Assembly (NCBI GenBank): GCA_963752505.1
Contig: CAVVYM010000004.1
Span: 1-64,000 of the forward strand
Direction: 5' to 3'
Source: JACJWR01 sp963752505
Lineage (GTDB): Bacteria > Actinomycetota > Actinomycetes > S36-B12 > UBA10799
Length of the DNA: 64,000 nucleotides
A model generated the notes under the pieces. The model made no database searches. It had not been told where the DNA came from and saw nothing but the letters and a program-made list of their open reading frames with translations. How positions within the stretch are numbered: the stretch's first letter is position 1; every line of letters begins with the position of its first letter. Shown here in pieces: positions 50,260 to 59,870 of this stretch. The position numbers and the translations under genes were made by a program.

Positions 50260-51500
50260 GCGAACAACTCGTCGAACCCCAACCCGCGGCCGCTGCTGCG
50301 CGCAGCGGCGGAAAGGGTCGGGGATTCGTCGCATGGGCCCTGGTGGTCATCGCTGCGATCCTGATGCCGCTGGCGCTCATCGCCTTCTGGGGCCAGCGGA
50401 CGCTGACCAACACCGCCACGTACGTCGACACGGTCGCACCCCTGGTGGAGGAGGAAGTGGTCAAGAGCGCCATCGTGGAGCGCACTACGGACACCCTCAT
50501 GACGGCTATCCAGGAGAACGACGTCGTGACCGAAGCAGTGTCGTCGCTGCCGCCGATCGCCGCCGAAAAGCTGGTGCCAGCCATCTCGGCGGCGATTGAG
50601 GGTCTCGTGACTCAGGTGGCCACCAGCATCGTGAACTCTGATCAGTTCGAGGAGTTCTGGGTGGTCGCGAACACCAAGCTCCAGGAGGCGCTCATCCGGG
50701 TGTTGTCCGGGGACACCAAAGACGGGCCGATCCAAGCCTCGGGTGACCAGGTGGTGCTCGACACCGCACCCATCGCCGAGGCGGTGCAGCAGGAACTCGT
50801 CTCACGCGGCCTCACCGTGTTGGAGGGCAAGCCCCTGCCCCCTGCGGCCGACCAGGAGATCGTGTTGCTGGAGGCACCCCAGCTCCGGCAGGCCCAACTC
50901 ATCTACGACTTCACCATTCCACTCACCCGCTACCTGCTTCCAGTCCTAGCCGTGCTGGTGCTGGTAGCTGTGGCGATCAGCACTCGCCGAGCCCGCATCG
51001 TGATGGGGATCGGGATCGGGTTGACGGTAGGCATGGGCCTGCTGAGCGTCGGCTTGGGAGTTGCCGAGACGCTGCTTGCCAACGCCGCGCCAACGTCTCA
51101 GGTCCAGGCACTGCTCAACGTCTTCTGGAACACCCTCACCCGCTACCTCACAACCGCGGTTGGTGCCTGGCTAGCGGCCGGCATCGTGATTGCCCTAGTG
51201 GGCTGGTTCGGCGGACGTAGTCGACCGGCCAGCAGTGTTCGAGGTGCGGTGAGCGGCGGCCTGACACGATCGGGAGGCCGCCTCGCGGGCGGGCCACTGG
51301 CTGGCCTCAGCGCCTTCCTGGAGTCGCATTGGCGCGCAGTCTTCATCGTCCTCGGGGTGCTCGCCACCGGCAGTGTTCTGCTGTTCGGCCCGGCAAGCGC
51401 TTCGCTGGTTCTCTGGGTGGCTGCGATCGCCCTCGGGCTCAGCGCCATCGTGACCTGGCTGCGGGGCGGTGCGACGGCATCGAACCAGGCAACCGGCTAG
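50256..51500 (+). CDS. Conserved actinobacterial membrane protein
   Basis: 414 residues. One N-terminal helix (GFVAWALVVIAAILMPLALIAFW), a roughly 180-residue extracytoplasmic domain rich in amphipathic helices (TYVDTVAPLVEEEVVKSAIV, LVTQVATSIVNSDQFEEFW), then about five helices from 230 on, ending with a glycine-rich linker and two more. I do not recognise a catalytic motif or named function. It is translationally coupled to the MFS gene, which suggests a joint role. Confidence 0.65.
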   Translation: MSEQLVEPQPAAAAARSGGKGRGFVAWALVVIAAILMPLALIAFWGQRTLTNTATYVDTVAPLVEEEVVKSAIVERTTDTLMTAIQENDVVTEAVSSLPPIAAEKLVPAISAAIEGLVTQVATSIVNSDQFEEFWVVANTKLQEALIRVLSGDTKDGPIQASGDQVVLDTAPIAEAVQQELVSRGLTVLEGKPLPPAADQEIVLLEAPQLRQAQLIYDFTIPLTRYLLPVLAVLVLVAVAISTRRARIVMGIGIGLTVGMGLLSVGLGVAETLLANAAPTSQVQALLNVFWNTLTRYLTTAVGAWLAAGIVIALVGWFGGRSRPASSVRGAVSGGLTRSGGRLAGGPLAGLSAFLESHWRAVFIVLGVLATGSVLLFGPASASLVLWVAAIALGLSAIVTWLRGGATASNQATG

Positions 51501-51844
51501 TGATGGTGACCTCGTTGGCCTTTGATTTCGATCCAGCGCAGTAGGAACGCCTCTTCGTCGAGCCGGTGGCGGCGCAGCCACGTGGTCACTTCTTGGTTGC
51601 CTTTGCTCGCGTTGCACGAGCGGCACGCGGGGACGACGTTCGAGACTGTGTATCGACCGCCGCGGGAGATGGGCAACACGCAGTCGCGCTGCAGAGGTCC
51701 GTCGATTGCTCCGCAGTAGGCGCAGCAACCCCACGCCAGCTCGATCTCCGCCCACTGTTCCGGGGTGAGGTCGTTCGCGGCTGCCGCCACCCGACGTGCA
51801 CGCCGGCGCTGGGCGCGGGCTCGGCGGGTCTGGCGTACTGCCAC
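51497..51844 (-). CDS. HNH endonuclease-fold protein
   Basis: 115 residues. Basic N-terminus (RQTRRARAQRRRARRVAAAA), then an HNH-type zinc finger: CAYCGAIDG, LQRDCVLPISRGGRYTVSNV, VPACRSCNASKGN. In most family members the middle block reads DHVxPxSRGG, where His is the general base; here it is Cys, so nuclease activity may be lost or altered. It overlaps the convergent membrane protein by four bases. Confidence 0.75.
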   Translation of the reverse strand: MAVRQTRRARAQRRRARRVAAAANDLTPEQWAEIELAWGCCAYCGAIDGPLQRDCVLPISRGGRYTVSNVVPACRSCNASKGNQEVTTWLRRHRLDEEAFLLRWIEIKGQRGHHH

Positions 51845-51935
51845 GACTCGAGCCTACTGGCGGTGAGGCGAACGGCGCACGCATTGGCGCGCACCAGACT
51901 CGCGAAGTCGACCGTGCCGAGGGTGTGAAAACTGC

Positions 51936-53375
51936 CTAGCGCTCGCGCCACCACCTGAGCAGTTCGGCGGTGGCGGCATCCGCCCCCACGAGCCCATGGT
52001 CCATGCGGAATTCCAGGAGGTGACGGTAGGCCTCGCCGACTGTGCGCCCAGGTGGGATGTCGAGGATCTCCATGATCGCCGAACCGTCCAATTCGGGTCG
52101 CATGGCCTGCAACTCCTCGGCCTGCGCCAGCGTGTCGATCCGGCGCTCCAAGTCGTCATACGTCGCCTGCAGCGCGGCGGCCTTGCGCCGATTCCGAGTG
52201 GTGCTGTCGGCCCTGGTGAGTTTGTGCAGTCGAGCAAGCTGGGGGCCGGCATCTCGGACGTAGCGGCGCACCGCAGCATCGGTCCACTCACCCGTGCCGT
52301 AGCCGTGGAAGCGCAGGTGCAATTCGACCAATCGCGACACCTCGTCGGTCAGGTCGTTGGGGAACCGCAGCGCCTTCATCCGCTTGCGCGTCATCTTGGC
52401 GCCCACAACCTCATGGTGGTGGAACGAGACGCCGTCCGCGGTGAAGCGGCGGGTGCGGGGTTTGCCAATGTCATGCATGAGAGCTGCGAACCGGAGCACG
52501 AAGTCCGGCGGACTGGTCGGCTCGTGGCTGGCCTCCAACTCGATCGCCTGATCGAGCACCGTGAGCGAGTGCTCATATACATCCTTGTGCCTGCGGTGCT
52601 CGTCGATCTCCAGAGACAACGCCGGAACTTCGGGCAGCACGTAGTCGGCCAGGCCGGTGTCCACGAGCACCCGCACACCAGCTGACGGGTACGTGCCCAG
52701 CATGAGTTTGATCAGTTCGTCGCGCACGCGCTCGGCGGAGACGATCTCGATTCGAGCGGCGGATTCGACCATCGCGGCATAGGTGTCCGGTTCGATGCGA
52801 AAACCCAGTTGGGAAACGAACCTGGCGGCCCGCATCATGCGCAACGGATCGTCCGCGAATGAATCCTGCGGCACGGCAGGGGTGCGAATGACACCGTCGG
52901 CCAGGTCGATCATTCCGCCGTGCGGGTCCTCCAACGCGCCGCTGGGCAGCCGAACGGCCATCGCGTTCACGGTGAAGTCCCGCCGGGCAAGATCGTGGCC
53001 CAGGTCGTTTCCGAACTCGACCTGTGGCTTGCGCGACTCGGGATCGTAGTGCTCGGCCCGATAGGTGGTGATCTCGATCTGATAGTCACCCAGGCGCATG
53101 CCGACCGTGCCAAAGCGGATTCCGGTGTCCCAAAGCGCGTCGACGTGCGGTGCGACCAGACGCACGATTTCCTCCGGCCGGGCATCGGTGGTCAGGTCCA
53201 GATCGCTGTCGGCTCGGCCCATCGCCGCATCGCGCACGCTGCCCCCCACCAACGCCAACTCCCGGTCGGCCGCCATGAACGCTTCCACGATGCCCGAAAT
53301 CTGGGCAACAGCCGCCGCGAGGGCAGGCCTCACCCGAGCCACGGCGTCAAGGGTGGAACCGGTGGTGCTCGTCAC
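51936..53375 (-). CDS. CCA tRNA nucleotidyltransferase with HD domain
   Basis: 479 residues from GTG 53375 (TAGGCT seven bases upstream). Class II nucleotidyltransferase head: ELALVGGSVRDAAMGRADSD with the DxD metal ligands, RRDFTVNAMAV, and the ATP/CTP-selecting helix ADDPLRMMRAARFVSQLGF. A C-terminal HD domain, with FAALMHDIGKPRTRR and a HEVVGAKMTRKRMKAL region, is typical of actinobacterial enzymes. It repairs or adds CCA to tRNA 3-prime ends. Same place as pcnA in mycobacteria, divergent from the NUDIX gene. Confidence 0.95.
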   Translation of the reverse strand: MTSTTGSTLDAVARVRPALAAAVAQISGIVEAFMAADRELALVGGSVRDAAMGRADSDLDLTTDARPEEIVRLVAPHVDALWDTGIRFGTVGMRLGDYQIEITTYRAEHYDPESRKPQVEFGNDLGHDLARRDFTVNAMAVRLPSGALEDPHGGMIDLADGVIRTPAVPQDSFADDPLRMMRAARFVSQLGFRIEPDTYAAMVESAARIEIVSAERVRDELIKLMLGTYPSAGVRVLVDTGLADYVLPEVPALSLEIDEHRRHKDVYEHSLTVLDQAIELEASHEPTSPPDFVLRFAALMHDIGKPRTRRFTADGVSFHHHEVVGAKMTRKRMKALRFPNDLTDEVSRLVELHLRFHGYGTGEWTDAAVRRYVRDAGPQLARLHKLTRADSTTRNRRKAAALQATYDDLERRIDTLAQAEELQAMRPELDGSAIMEILDIPPGRTVGEAYRHLLEFRMDHGLVGADAATAELLRWWRER

Positions 53376-53464
53376 GCAACGCAGCCTAGCGAGCGAGGGC
53401 CTTTTGCCGGACGCGGCTTCCGACAACCCGGCGGCATGGCTCCCGCGCAGTTAGACTGTCCCCC

Positions 53465-53929
53465 ATGTCTGGATCACGGTCAGGGCGCCGCCATTCCCCG
53501 GCCGTGGAGGAGACGAGCGCGGGTGGATTGGTGATTGACTTCAACCGGGATCCCATCTCCACGGTCATCATCGGGCGCTACGACCGGCGTGGTCGAATGG
53601 TGTGGTCCCTGCCCAAGGGGCACATCGAGGCCGGCGAAACCAGAGAACAAACTGCGGCCCGCGAAATCTGGGAGGAAACCGGGATCACCGGCCGGGTCAT
53701 CGGAGAGCTTGGCTCAATCGACTTCACCTTCGTGGCCGACGGACGCCGGATCCACAAGACCGTCCACCATTTCATCTTGGAACGCACCGGTGGCGAAGTG
53801 AACACCGACGACGTCGAAGTCGCCGATGTCGCCTGGGTAGCGCTCTCCGACGTGGCCGCTCGACTGACGTATGCCGATGAGCGGCGGTTGATGGAAAAGG
53901 TGCCAAGGCTGCTCGCGGAACTGCGGTGA
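53465..53929 (+). CDS. NUDIX hydrolase
   Basis: 154 residues. Complete Nudix box GHIEAGETREQTAAREIWEE followed by TGI, with the metal-binding REIWEE. N-terminus HSPAVEETSAGGLVID. Corresponds by position to mycobacterial MutT4 (between the CCA enzyme and the large exported protein), which removes oxidised nucleotides or related compounds. TAGACT lies seven bases before ATG 53465. Overlaps the next gene by four bases. Confidence 0.9.
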   Translation: MSGSRSGRRHSPAVEETSAGGLVIDFNRDPISTVIIGRYDRRGRMVWSLPKGHIEAGETREQTAAREIWEETGITGRVIGELGSIDFTFVADGRRIHKTVHHFILERTGGEVNTDDVEVADVAWVALSDVAARLTYADERRLMEKVPRLLAELR

Positions 53930-56028
53930 TCCGACGACTCAGCGCTTTCACGGTGGTGCTGCTCCTCACCGTCGGTGTGAGCGTTGTCGGGTTCCCCACC
54001 GCTTCCGCCGCCGCTGACTTGAGTGGCTTGGTGACGGTGGAGGTCACAGACGTACGTCCGCTCTCCCCGAAACCGGGCGACGAGTTGACCGTGTCCGGCG
54101 TGCTGCGCAACTCCACGACCGTGCCGCTGCGCGACGTGGGAGTGCGCCTGGTGGCCGACGGGGATCCCGTTACTTCCACGTCGGAGGCATTTACTTACGC
54201 CCTCGATGACGTCCCCGTCGACGGTCAAACTGTCGCCCAGCGACCCGGCTTTGTTTCGCTGGCGCCCGGCGAGACGTCCCAGTTCGAACTCTCTGTGCCA
54301 TTCGACGAACTGGCCCTGCCGGGTCCCGGCGTCTACCCGATTGGCATCGATTCGGTGGACGGCCGGGCCGACGTCCTCGGCCGGGCGACCACCCTCGTGC
54401 CGTGGTATCCGCCCGGTTCGGTCACCCAATCCGCCGAAGTCACCTTCTTGTGGCCGCTCGTCGGCACGCCGGCGCGCGATGCCGATGATGTCTTCATTTC
54501 GAATACCCCCACGTCCGAAATCGACCGTGGCGGCAGGCTGCGCGACCTGCTCGCGGTCGGTGCCCGCTACGCCAGCGCGGTCAGCTGGGTGATCGATCCC
54601 CAAACGGTGCAAAGCGTGGAGTTGCTCGCGCGCCCACATCTCGAACTGACCGCGGACGGCGCCGCGGCGGAAGTGCCAGGGAATCCGGCGGCGACCGCCT
54701 GGCTGGAACAACTGCGCGCAAGCACGAGCACGGCCGCCCAGCCAGACGTCACGGCTATCGCCTACGCGGATCCCGATTCCACTGCCGAGGTTGGTGCCGG
54801 ATTGCTCAGCGACCTCGTGCTCGCCACGACCACGGCGCCGGATCAACTGTCGGATCAACTTGATCGAACCGTCAACGGCGGATTCAGTTGGCCGCCCGAC
54901 GGGCGCGTGGATCAGGCAACGCTGAACGCCCTTCGCTTGGCCGGCGTCCGCAACGTCGTGCTCGCACCTGAAGGCGTCTCTCCGTCTGATTCGCCGCTGC
55001 TGACGCTGAGCACCGACAGCGGACCGATCACCGGGATCGTCGGGGACGCCAACCTGTCGCTCGCCATGCTCCTCATGTCGCAACGCCCCGAGGAGGCCGT
55101 CCAGGCCCGGCAGGTGTTCTTCGCGACCGTCGCCCTGTCGAGTCAGACCCTTGGTCAATCCACGCTCGTTGCGGTGCCGCCCACAACTCGATGGTCGGCA
55201 CCCGAACGCCAACTCGACGCCCTCCTGTCGGGCCTCAGCAGCGCGGAGTACGCCGACTTGGTGCCAATCGATCAGTTGCTCACTCAGGGGCAGGAAGCCG
55301 CCCAAGAGGCCGACTTGGGACCCTACGGTCAGTTGGCTCAGGCGGCCCAACTACCGCGTGCTCACATGCAGATCGTCGCTCAGTCCGGCGAGGCCCTCAC
55401 CCAAATCGGCGCCATCGCCGTGCAACCGGGCGACGCTCTGCGCCCCTTTCGGGAATCCCTGCTGCGCAGTTCGTCCTCCGCGTGGCGGGCGGAACCGCAA
55501 CTGGGCGCGATTCAACTGGCGCGCACCGCCGGACAGATCGCGGCCCAACAGGCCAAGGTGTCCATCAGCAGCGCCGGCCCCGTGGCATTTCCCGGCGAAC
55601 AGGGACGCGTGCCGGTGACCGTTTCCAACGACCTGCCGGTTGCGGTGACGGTTGGACTCACGTTATCCGCGACTCCCTCCTTTCGGATCGTCCCGGAACC
55701 TGTGCCGCCGGTCACGGTGCCGCCCGGACAACGTCTCAGCCTCGAGGTCCCAGTGCGCGTCGTTGGGCCGGAAGCGCTCACGGTCACCGCTCAACTCCTC
55801 ACCCCGGAGGGGCTCCCGTACGGCCCCGGTGAGGATTTTGAACTGCGTACTTCGGCATACTCTCGGGTGGCCGCATGGGCTGTCGGACTGGCTTTCGGCG
55901 CGCTGATTCTTATGGCCACTTGGAGCACCGTGAGGCGCTTCCGCAAGCGAGCCGCGGATCCCGCTGCCAAGGGTGAACCCCACTCGCACGTTGATCCGTT
56001 GGAGGCGCCGCGTGACGAACGTCAATGA
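53926..56028 (+). CDS. DUF6049-type exported membrane-anchored protein
   Basis: 700 residues, GTG start overlapping the NUDIX stop. Signal peptide (SAFTVVLLLTVGVSVVGFPT then ASAAA), a beta-rich N-terminal domain (VEVTDVRPLSPKPGDELTVS), a large central domain with polysaccharide-deacetylase-like spacing (NGGFSWPPDGRVDQATLNAL) and a second beta domain (VSNDLPVAVTVGLTLSA). One C-terminal helix (VAAWAVGLAFGALILMATW) and a basic tail. It always precedes murJ in actinobacteria and is presumed to act in cell-wall assembly; biochemical role unknown. Confidence 0.85.
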   Translation: MIRRLSAFTVVLLLTVGVSVVGFPTASAAADLSGLVTVEVTDVRPLSPKPGDELTVSGVLRNSTTVPLRDVGVRLVADGDPVTSTSEAFTYALDDVPVDGQTVAQRPGFVSLAPGETSQFELSVPFDELALPGPGVYPIGIDSVDGRADVLGRATTLVPWYPPGSVTQSAEVTFLWPLVGTPARDADDVFISNTPTSEIDRGGRLRDLLAVGARYASAVSWVIDPQTVQSVELLARPHLELTADGAAAEVPGNPAATAWLEQLRASTSTAAQPDVTAIAYADPDSTAEVGAGLLSDLVLATTTAPDQLSDQLDRTVNGGFSWPPDGRVDQATLNALRLAGVRNVVLAPEGVSPSDSPLLTLSTDSGPITGIVGDANLSLAMLLMSQRPEEAVQARQVFFATVALSSQTLGQSTLVAVPPTTRWSAPERQLDALLSGLSSAEYADLVPIDQLLTQGQEAAQEADLGPYGQLAQAAQLPRAHMQIVAQSGEALTQIGAIAVQPGDALRPFRESLLRSSSSAWRAEPQLGAIQLARTAGQIAAQQAKVSISSAGPVAFPGEQGRVPVTVSNDLPVAVTVGLTLSATPSFRIVPEPVPPVTVPPGQRLSLEVPVRVVGPEALTVTAQLLTPEGLPYGPGEDFELRTSAYSRVAAWAVGLAFGALILMATWSTVRRFRKRAADPAAKGEPHSHVDPLEAPRDERQ

Positions 56029-57784
56029 GCGCCCAACCTTCGGCGAGCCACCCGACGACGGCCAGAGCGAGGTGGTCGACGGCGCCCGAATCGCCGAGAG
56101 CGACCCCAGCATGCTGCGCAGCTCCGCCGTCATGGCGGTGGGGACGATCGTGTCCCGCGTCACCGGCGTCGGTCGGGACATCGCGGTCGTGGCGGCCGTG
56201 GGATTCGGTACGTTGGCCGACGCCTACACGCTGGGCAACACCCTCCCGAACACCATCTACCTGCTGCTCGTCGGCGGGGCTCTCGGCGCGGTTTTCGTAC
56301 CGCAACTCGTCCGCCACCTGAAGGAGGACGACGACGGGGGCGACGCCTACGCGAACCGGCTTCTCACGCTGACGGGCATGGTCCTCATCGCACTGTCGAT
56401 CGCGGCCGTGCTCATCGCCCCGTGGCTGGTGGCGCTCTACGTGCCGGAGAATTACCCCGAGCGCGACTACGCCCTCGCAGTGGCCTTTGCGCGCTTCTTC
56501 CTCCCGCAGATCTTCTTCTACGGCCTCTACACGATGCTCGCGCAAGTGCTGAACTCGCGTCAGCACTTCGCCGCGCCCATGTTCGCCCCTGTGGCCAACA
56601 ACATCATTGTCATCTCGATGGCTATCGGGTACCTGTGGTTCGCCGGCACCGACACCACGGTCGACACCATCACGCCAACACAGATCACCTGGCTCGGAAT
56701 CGGCACAACGCTGGGCGTCGTGGTCCAGTCGCTGATCCTCATACCCGTGCTGCGGCGGGTGTCGTTCAAGTACCGGCCGCGATTCGACTTCCGAGGCTCG
56801 GGTTTGGGCAAGACGGCGAAACTTGCTGGGTGGACGGTGGCCATGGTGCTGGCCAACCAGGTGGCCCTGCTCGTCACTACCAGGCTCGCCACCGGGGCCA
56901 ACGTGTTGGCGACCGAGGAAGGCACCGTCACCCAGGGCCTCACGACCTTCGACAAGGCCTACTTGGTCTACATGCTTCCGACATCAGTCATCACTATCTC
57001 CATCGTCACCGCCCTGTTGCCTCGCATGAGCCACTCGGCGGCCGACGGGGACCTACGTGCCGTGGCCGATCAGATCACCGGCGGTGCCCGTCTTGTGGGT
57101 GCGCTGATCGTTCCCGCCGGAGTGGTTCTGATCGTTTTCGGCCCAGTCCTCACCACCCTCGTGTTCAACTACGGCGCCGGAGCCGGCGATGCGGCCACAT
57201 ATACCGGCGTGGTGGTTTCGGTCTTCGCGCTCGGCCTGCTGCCGTTCGGCCTCTTCTATCTCCTCATCCGCGGTTGGTACGCGATGTCCGATACGCGCTC
57301 ACCGTTCGTAGTGACCGTCGTCTTCAGCGCCCTGCTCGTCGGTTTCGCCTTGTTCTTCTACGGCCTCGCCCCCACCAGACTCAAAGTTGCCAGCCTCGCG
57401 CTCGGCGAGTCCGTCGCATACTGGGTAGTCATCGTGGTCGCCTGGGCCTGGCTACGCCATCGTCTCGGCGGGCTGAACACGTGGTCCACTGCGAGCACCC
57501 TGGGTCGCATGCTCATCGCCGGATTGGTCGCAGCCGCCGCCGGATTCGGTGTCACATTCGGCCTGCGCTCCTGGCTGTCGGGGGTTACCGGGCAAGAAAT
57601 CAGCCTCGGATTCGCCGGCTATCCGCTCGCCGCCATCGGTGCCCTCGCCCTCGGAGGCCTCGCGATCGCCGTCACTTACATCCTCGGCTGCAAGCTTCTC
57701 CGAGTGTCCGAAATCAACGACGGTATCGCCCTTGTGCGCCAACGTGTGCCGATACTGCACCGCGGCGGCGGCGACGGCGTCTAG
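56012..57784 (+). CDS. murJ: Lipid II flippase MurJ
   Basis: 590 residues from GTG 56012, six bases after GGAGG and inside the end of the preceding gene. Fourteen-helix MOP-superfamily protein: MLRSSAVMAVGTIVSRVTGVGRDIAV, TLPNTIYLLLVGGALGAVFVPQLV and FFLPQIFFYGLYTMLAQVLNSR contain conserved MurJ residues including the Arg of helix 1. It moves lipid II to the outer face for peptidoglycan synthesis. In mycobacteria the same polypeptide continues into a pseudokinase; here that part is a separate gene ten bases downstream. Confidence 0.94.
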   Translation: MTNVNERPTFGEPPDDGQSEVVDGARIAESDPSMLRSSAVMAVGTIVSRVTGVGRDIAVVAAVGFGTLADAYTLGNTLPNTIYLLLVGGALGAVFVPQLVRHLKEDDDGGDAYANRLLTLTGMVLIALSIAAVLIAPWLVALYVPENYPERDYALAVAFARFFLPQIFFYGLYTMLAQVLNSRQHFAAPMFAPVANNIIVISMAIGYLWFAGTDTTVDTITPTQITWLGIGTTLGVVVQSLILIPVLRRVSFKYRPRFDFRGSGLGKTAKLAGWTVAMVLANQVALLVTTRLATGANVLATEEGTVTQGLTTFDKAYLVYMLPTSVITISIVTALLPRMSHSAADGDLRAVADQITGGARLVGALIVPAGVVLIVFGPVLTTLVFNYGAGAGDAATYTGVVVSVFALGLLPFGLFYLLIRGWYAMSDTRSPFVVTVVFSALLVGFALFFYGLAPTRLKVASLALGESVAYWVVIVVAWAWLRHRLGGLNTWSTASTLGRMLIAGLVAAAAGFGVTFGLRSWLSGVTGQEISLGFAGYPLAAIGALALGGLAIAVTYILGCKLLRVSEINDGIALVRQRVPILHRGGGDGV

Positions 57785-57793
57785 GCTAGGGGC

Positions 57794-59251
57794 ATGCCGT
57801 CGGGCCTGAATGCTTTCACCGCAGGCGACCTCGTGGGGGGTCGCTATCGGTTGGCCGACGACATTCGCGTGCGCCCTGACTCGCACATCTGGCGGGGATT
57901 CGACGAACGCCTGAACCGACCGGTCAGCATTCGACTGTTGAGCGCTCGCTCTCCCCTCGCCCCCAGTGTCCGACAGGCGGCCATCCGGGCCGCGGGCGTG
58001 GAGCATCGCACGCTTCTGCCCGTGCTGGACATCGTCACGGACGATTCGACGCTGGCGATCATCTCCGACTGGACCGATCTGCCCACTTTGGCCTACCTCG
58101 CGCGCGAGCCGCTGAATCCCGAGTTGGCAGTGGACATTGTGCTGTCGGTGGGTCAGGGGCTGCTTGCATTGGCGGATGCTGGGCTCAGTCACGGTCGGCT
58201 CATGCCGAATGTGGTGCACCTCGACGGCGACGGCGAACTCGTACTGCGGGGCTATCAGATCGACGCGGCCATGCACCATCGTGAACCCGACCAGCAAGCG
58301 TGGCGGGCGGCCGACGGTGCGGAGTTGGTGGGGCTGCTCTACAAGTGCCTCACCGGATCGTGGCCGGAGGACCTCGGCGATGGTGCCACTCCGACGTCAA
58401 TCGCAAGGATTCCACCACCCAGTCGACTCGTGGCCGACGTGCCCGCAGAACTCGATCAGTGGGTGTGCCACGGTCTCTCGGCAGCAGCCGCCGGCACCGC
58501 CAACACGAAGGCGCTCGTCGCGGAACTCTCGGTGGCCCGCGAGGCGCTGAGGTCGCGGAACCTGCAACGGCAACGCCGAAAGTACGCTGTGAGTACAAGC
58601 GCCCGGGTGGGCGTTGCAGCCGCGGCGATTGCGTCGTTGGCTGGCCTCACCATGGTGGGGATCACACAAGCATCCAACGACGACGCCGCCGGATCCGAAA
58701 TCGTCCTCGACACCGATGACGGACTTCTCGCCTCGATCGACACCTCCAACGTCACACGGTTGGCGGACGACGAGACCGTGCTGCCCATCGTCGGGATGAG
58801 CACCATCGACCCGGACGGCGACGGCACGGAATACCCCCACCTGCTGTCCAACATCGTCGACGCGGACCCCGGCACCTCCTGGTCAACGAAGTCCTACTAC
58901 ACAGCCGATGCGGGGGGCAAACGCGGCGTTGGAGTGATCCTGGACCTGGGAACGGCTCAGGACATCACCGCGATCGACCTCAAACTAGTGGGCACCTCCA
59001 CCGACTTCACAGTCGCCGTGGGTCCCTACCCGCAGGGTGCCCTGGAGAGTTTTCTCCCTGTCGCGGACGTGAGGGGGGCCGGCCAATCGGTCTTCGTCCG
59101 CATCCCACGCGAAGCGGAGTCGCGAGCGGTCCTGATCTGGATCACGAAGATGCCCATGTCGTCGGACTCCTCCTGGGATACCGGCTATCGAGCTGGAATC
59201 CGGTCGGCCACCGTCTACGGACACACGGAGGAACCCGCACGTGCACAGTGA
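57794..59251 (+). CDS. Membrane pseudokinase associated with MurJ
   Basis: 485 residues. The N-terminal kinase-like domain (about 8-255) lacks every catalytic residue: VSIRLL replaces VAIK, HGRLMPNVV replaces HRDLKPEN, and RGY stands where DFG is expected. One transmembrane helix (VGVAAAAIASLAGLTMVGIT) leads to an extracytoplasmic beta domain (about 330-485) with a discoidin-like feature, GVGVILDLGTAQDITAIDLK. It matches the C-terminal part of mycobacterial MviN, whose pseudokinase recruits the FHA protein FhaA when phosphorylated by PknB. TAGGCT precedes ATG 57794 by six bases, so it may also have its own promoter. Confidence 0.88.
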   Translation: MPSGLNAFTAGDLVGGRYRLADDIRVRPDSHIWRGFDERLNRPVSIRLLSARSPLAPSVRQAAIRAAGVEHRTLLPVLDIVTDDSTLAIISDWTDLPTLAYLAREPLNPELAVDIVLSVGQGLLALADAGLSHGRLMPNVVHLDGDGELVLRGYQIDAAMHHREPDQQAWRAADGAELVGLLYKCLTGSWPEDLGDGATPTSIARIPPPSRLVADVPAELDQWVCHGLSAAAAGTANTKALVAELSVAREALRSRNLQRQRRKYAVSTSARVGVAAAAIASLAGLTMVGITQASNDDAAGSEIVLDTDDGLLASIDTSNVTRLADDETVLPIVGMSTIDPDGDGTEYPHLLSNIVDADPGTSWSTKSYYTADAGGKRGVGVILDLGTAQDITAIDLKLVGTSTDFTVAVGPYPQGALESFLPVADVRGAGQSVFVRIPREAESRAVLIWITKMPMSSDSSWDTGYRAGIRSATVYGHTEEPARAQ

Positions 59252-59870
59252 GGCCTCCGACAAGGACCTCATGGCTGCACATGTCGCCGGGGACCCCGAC
59301 GCATTCTCCGAGTTGTTTCGACGGCACCAGGATCGCCTATGGGCCGTAGCGGTGCGCACCACCTCGGATCCGGAGGACGCCGCCGACGCCTTGCAGGACG
59401 CCATGATCTCGGCATTCCGCAGTGCCGCCTCCTACCGCGGAGACGCCGCCGTGACCACCTGGCTTCACCGCGTGGTGGTGAACGCCAGCTTGGATCGCAT
59501 GCGCCGTCGACGCGCCCGGCCCACCGTGCCGCTGCCGGGCACCCACCCTGAGCATGGCCCGGACACCCTGGCCGATCCACGCGATCACATGTCTACCGCC
59601 GAACTCGGTGTCGAATTGTCGCGCGCGCTGGCGAAACTCCCCGACGAGCAGCGGATGGCGATCGTGCTCGTCGATGTGGAGGGCTACCGGGTCGACGAGG
59701 CCGCTACGTTGCTCTCCGTACCGTCGGGAACAGTCAAGAGTCGATGCGCGCGGGGTCGAGCGAAACTCGCCAAGGAACTTGCCGACCTGCGACCGCGGAA
59801 CCCGGCGACGAATGCTCGCGTCACACCACCGACAGACGCCCCAGACCAGGGAGGTGAATCCGCGTCGTGA
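59241..59870 (+). CDS. sigM: ECF sigma factor SigM-like
   Basis: 209 residues from GTG 59241 (GGAGGA upstream, overlapping the pseudokinase stop). Region 2: DPDAFSELFRRHQDRLWAVA and DPEDAADALQDAMISAFRS. Region 4: KLPDEQRMAIVLVDVEGYRV and VPSGTVKSRCARGRAKLAKE. Directs RNA polymerase to stress promoters. The next gene overlaps by four bases and encodes its likely anti-sigma factor. The same order (sigM then anti-sigma, trxB, trxA) occurs in mycobacteria and Streptomyces. Confidence 0.93.
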   Translation: MHSEASDKDLMAAHVAGDPDAFSELFRRHQDRLWAVAVRTTSDPEDAADALQDAMISAFRSAASYRGDAAVTTWLHRVVVNASLDRMRRRRARPTVPLPGTHPEHGPDTLADPRDHMSTAELGVELSRALAKLPDEQRMAIVLVDVEGYRVDEAATLLSVPSGTVKSRCARGRAKLAKELADLRPRNPATNARVTPPTDAPDQGGESAS

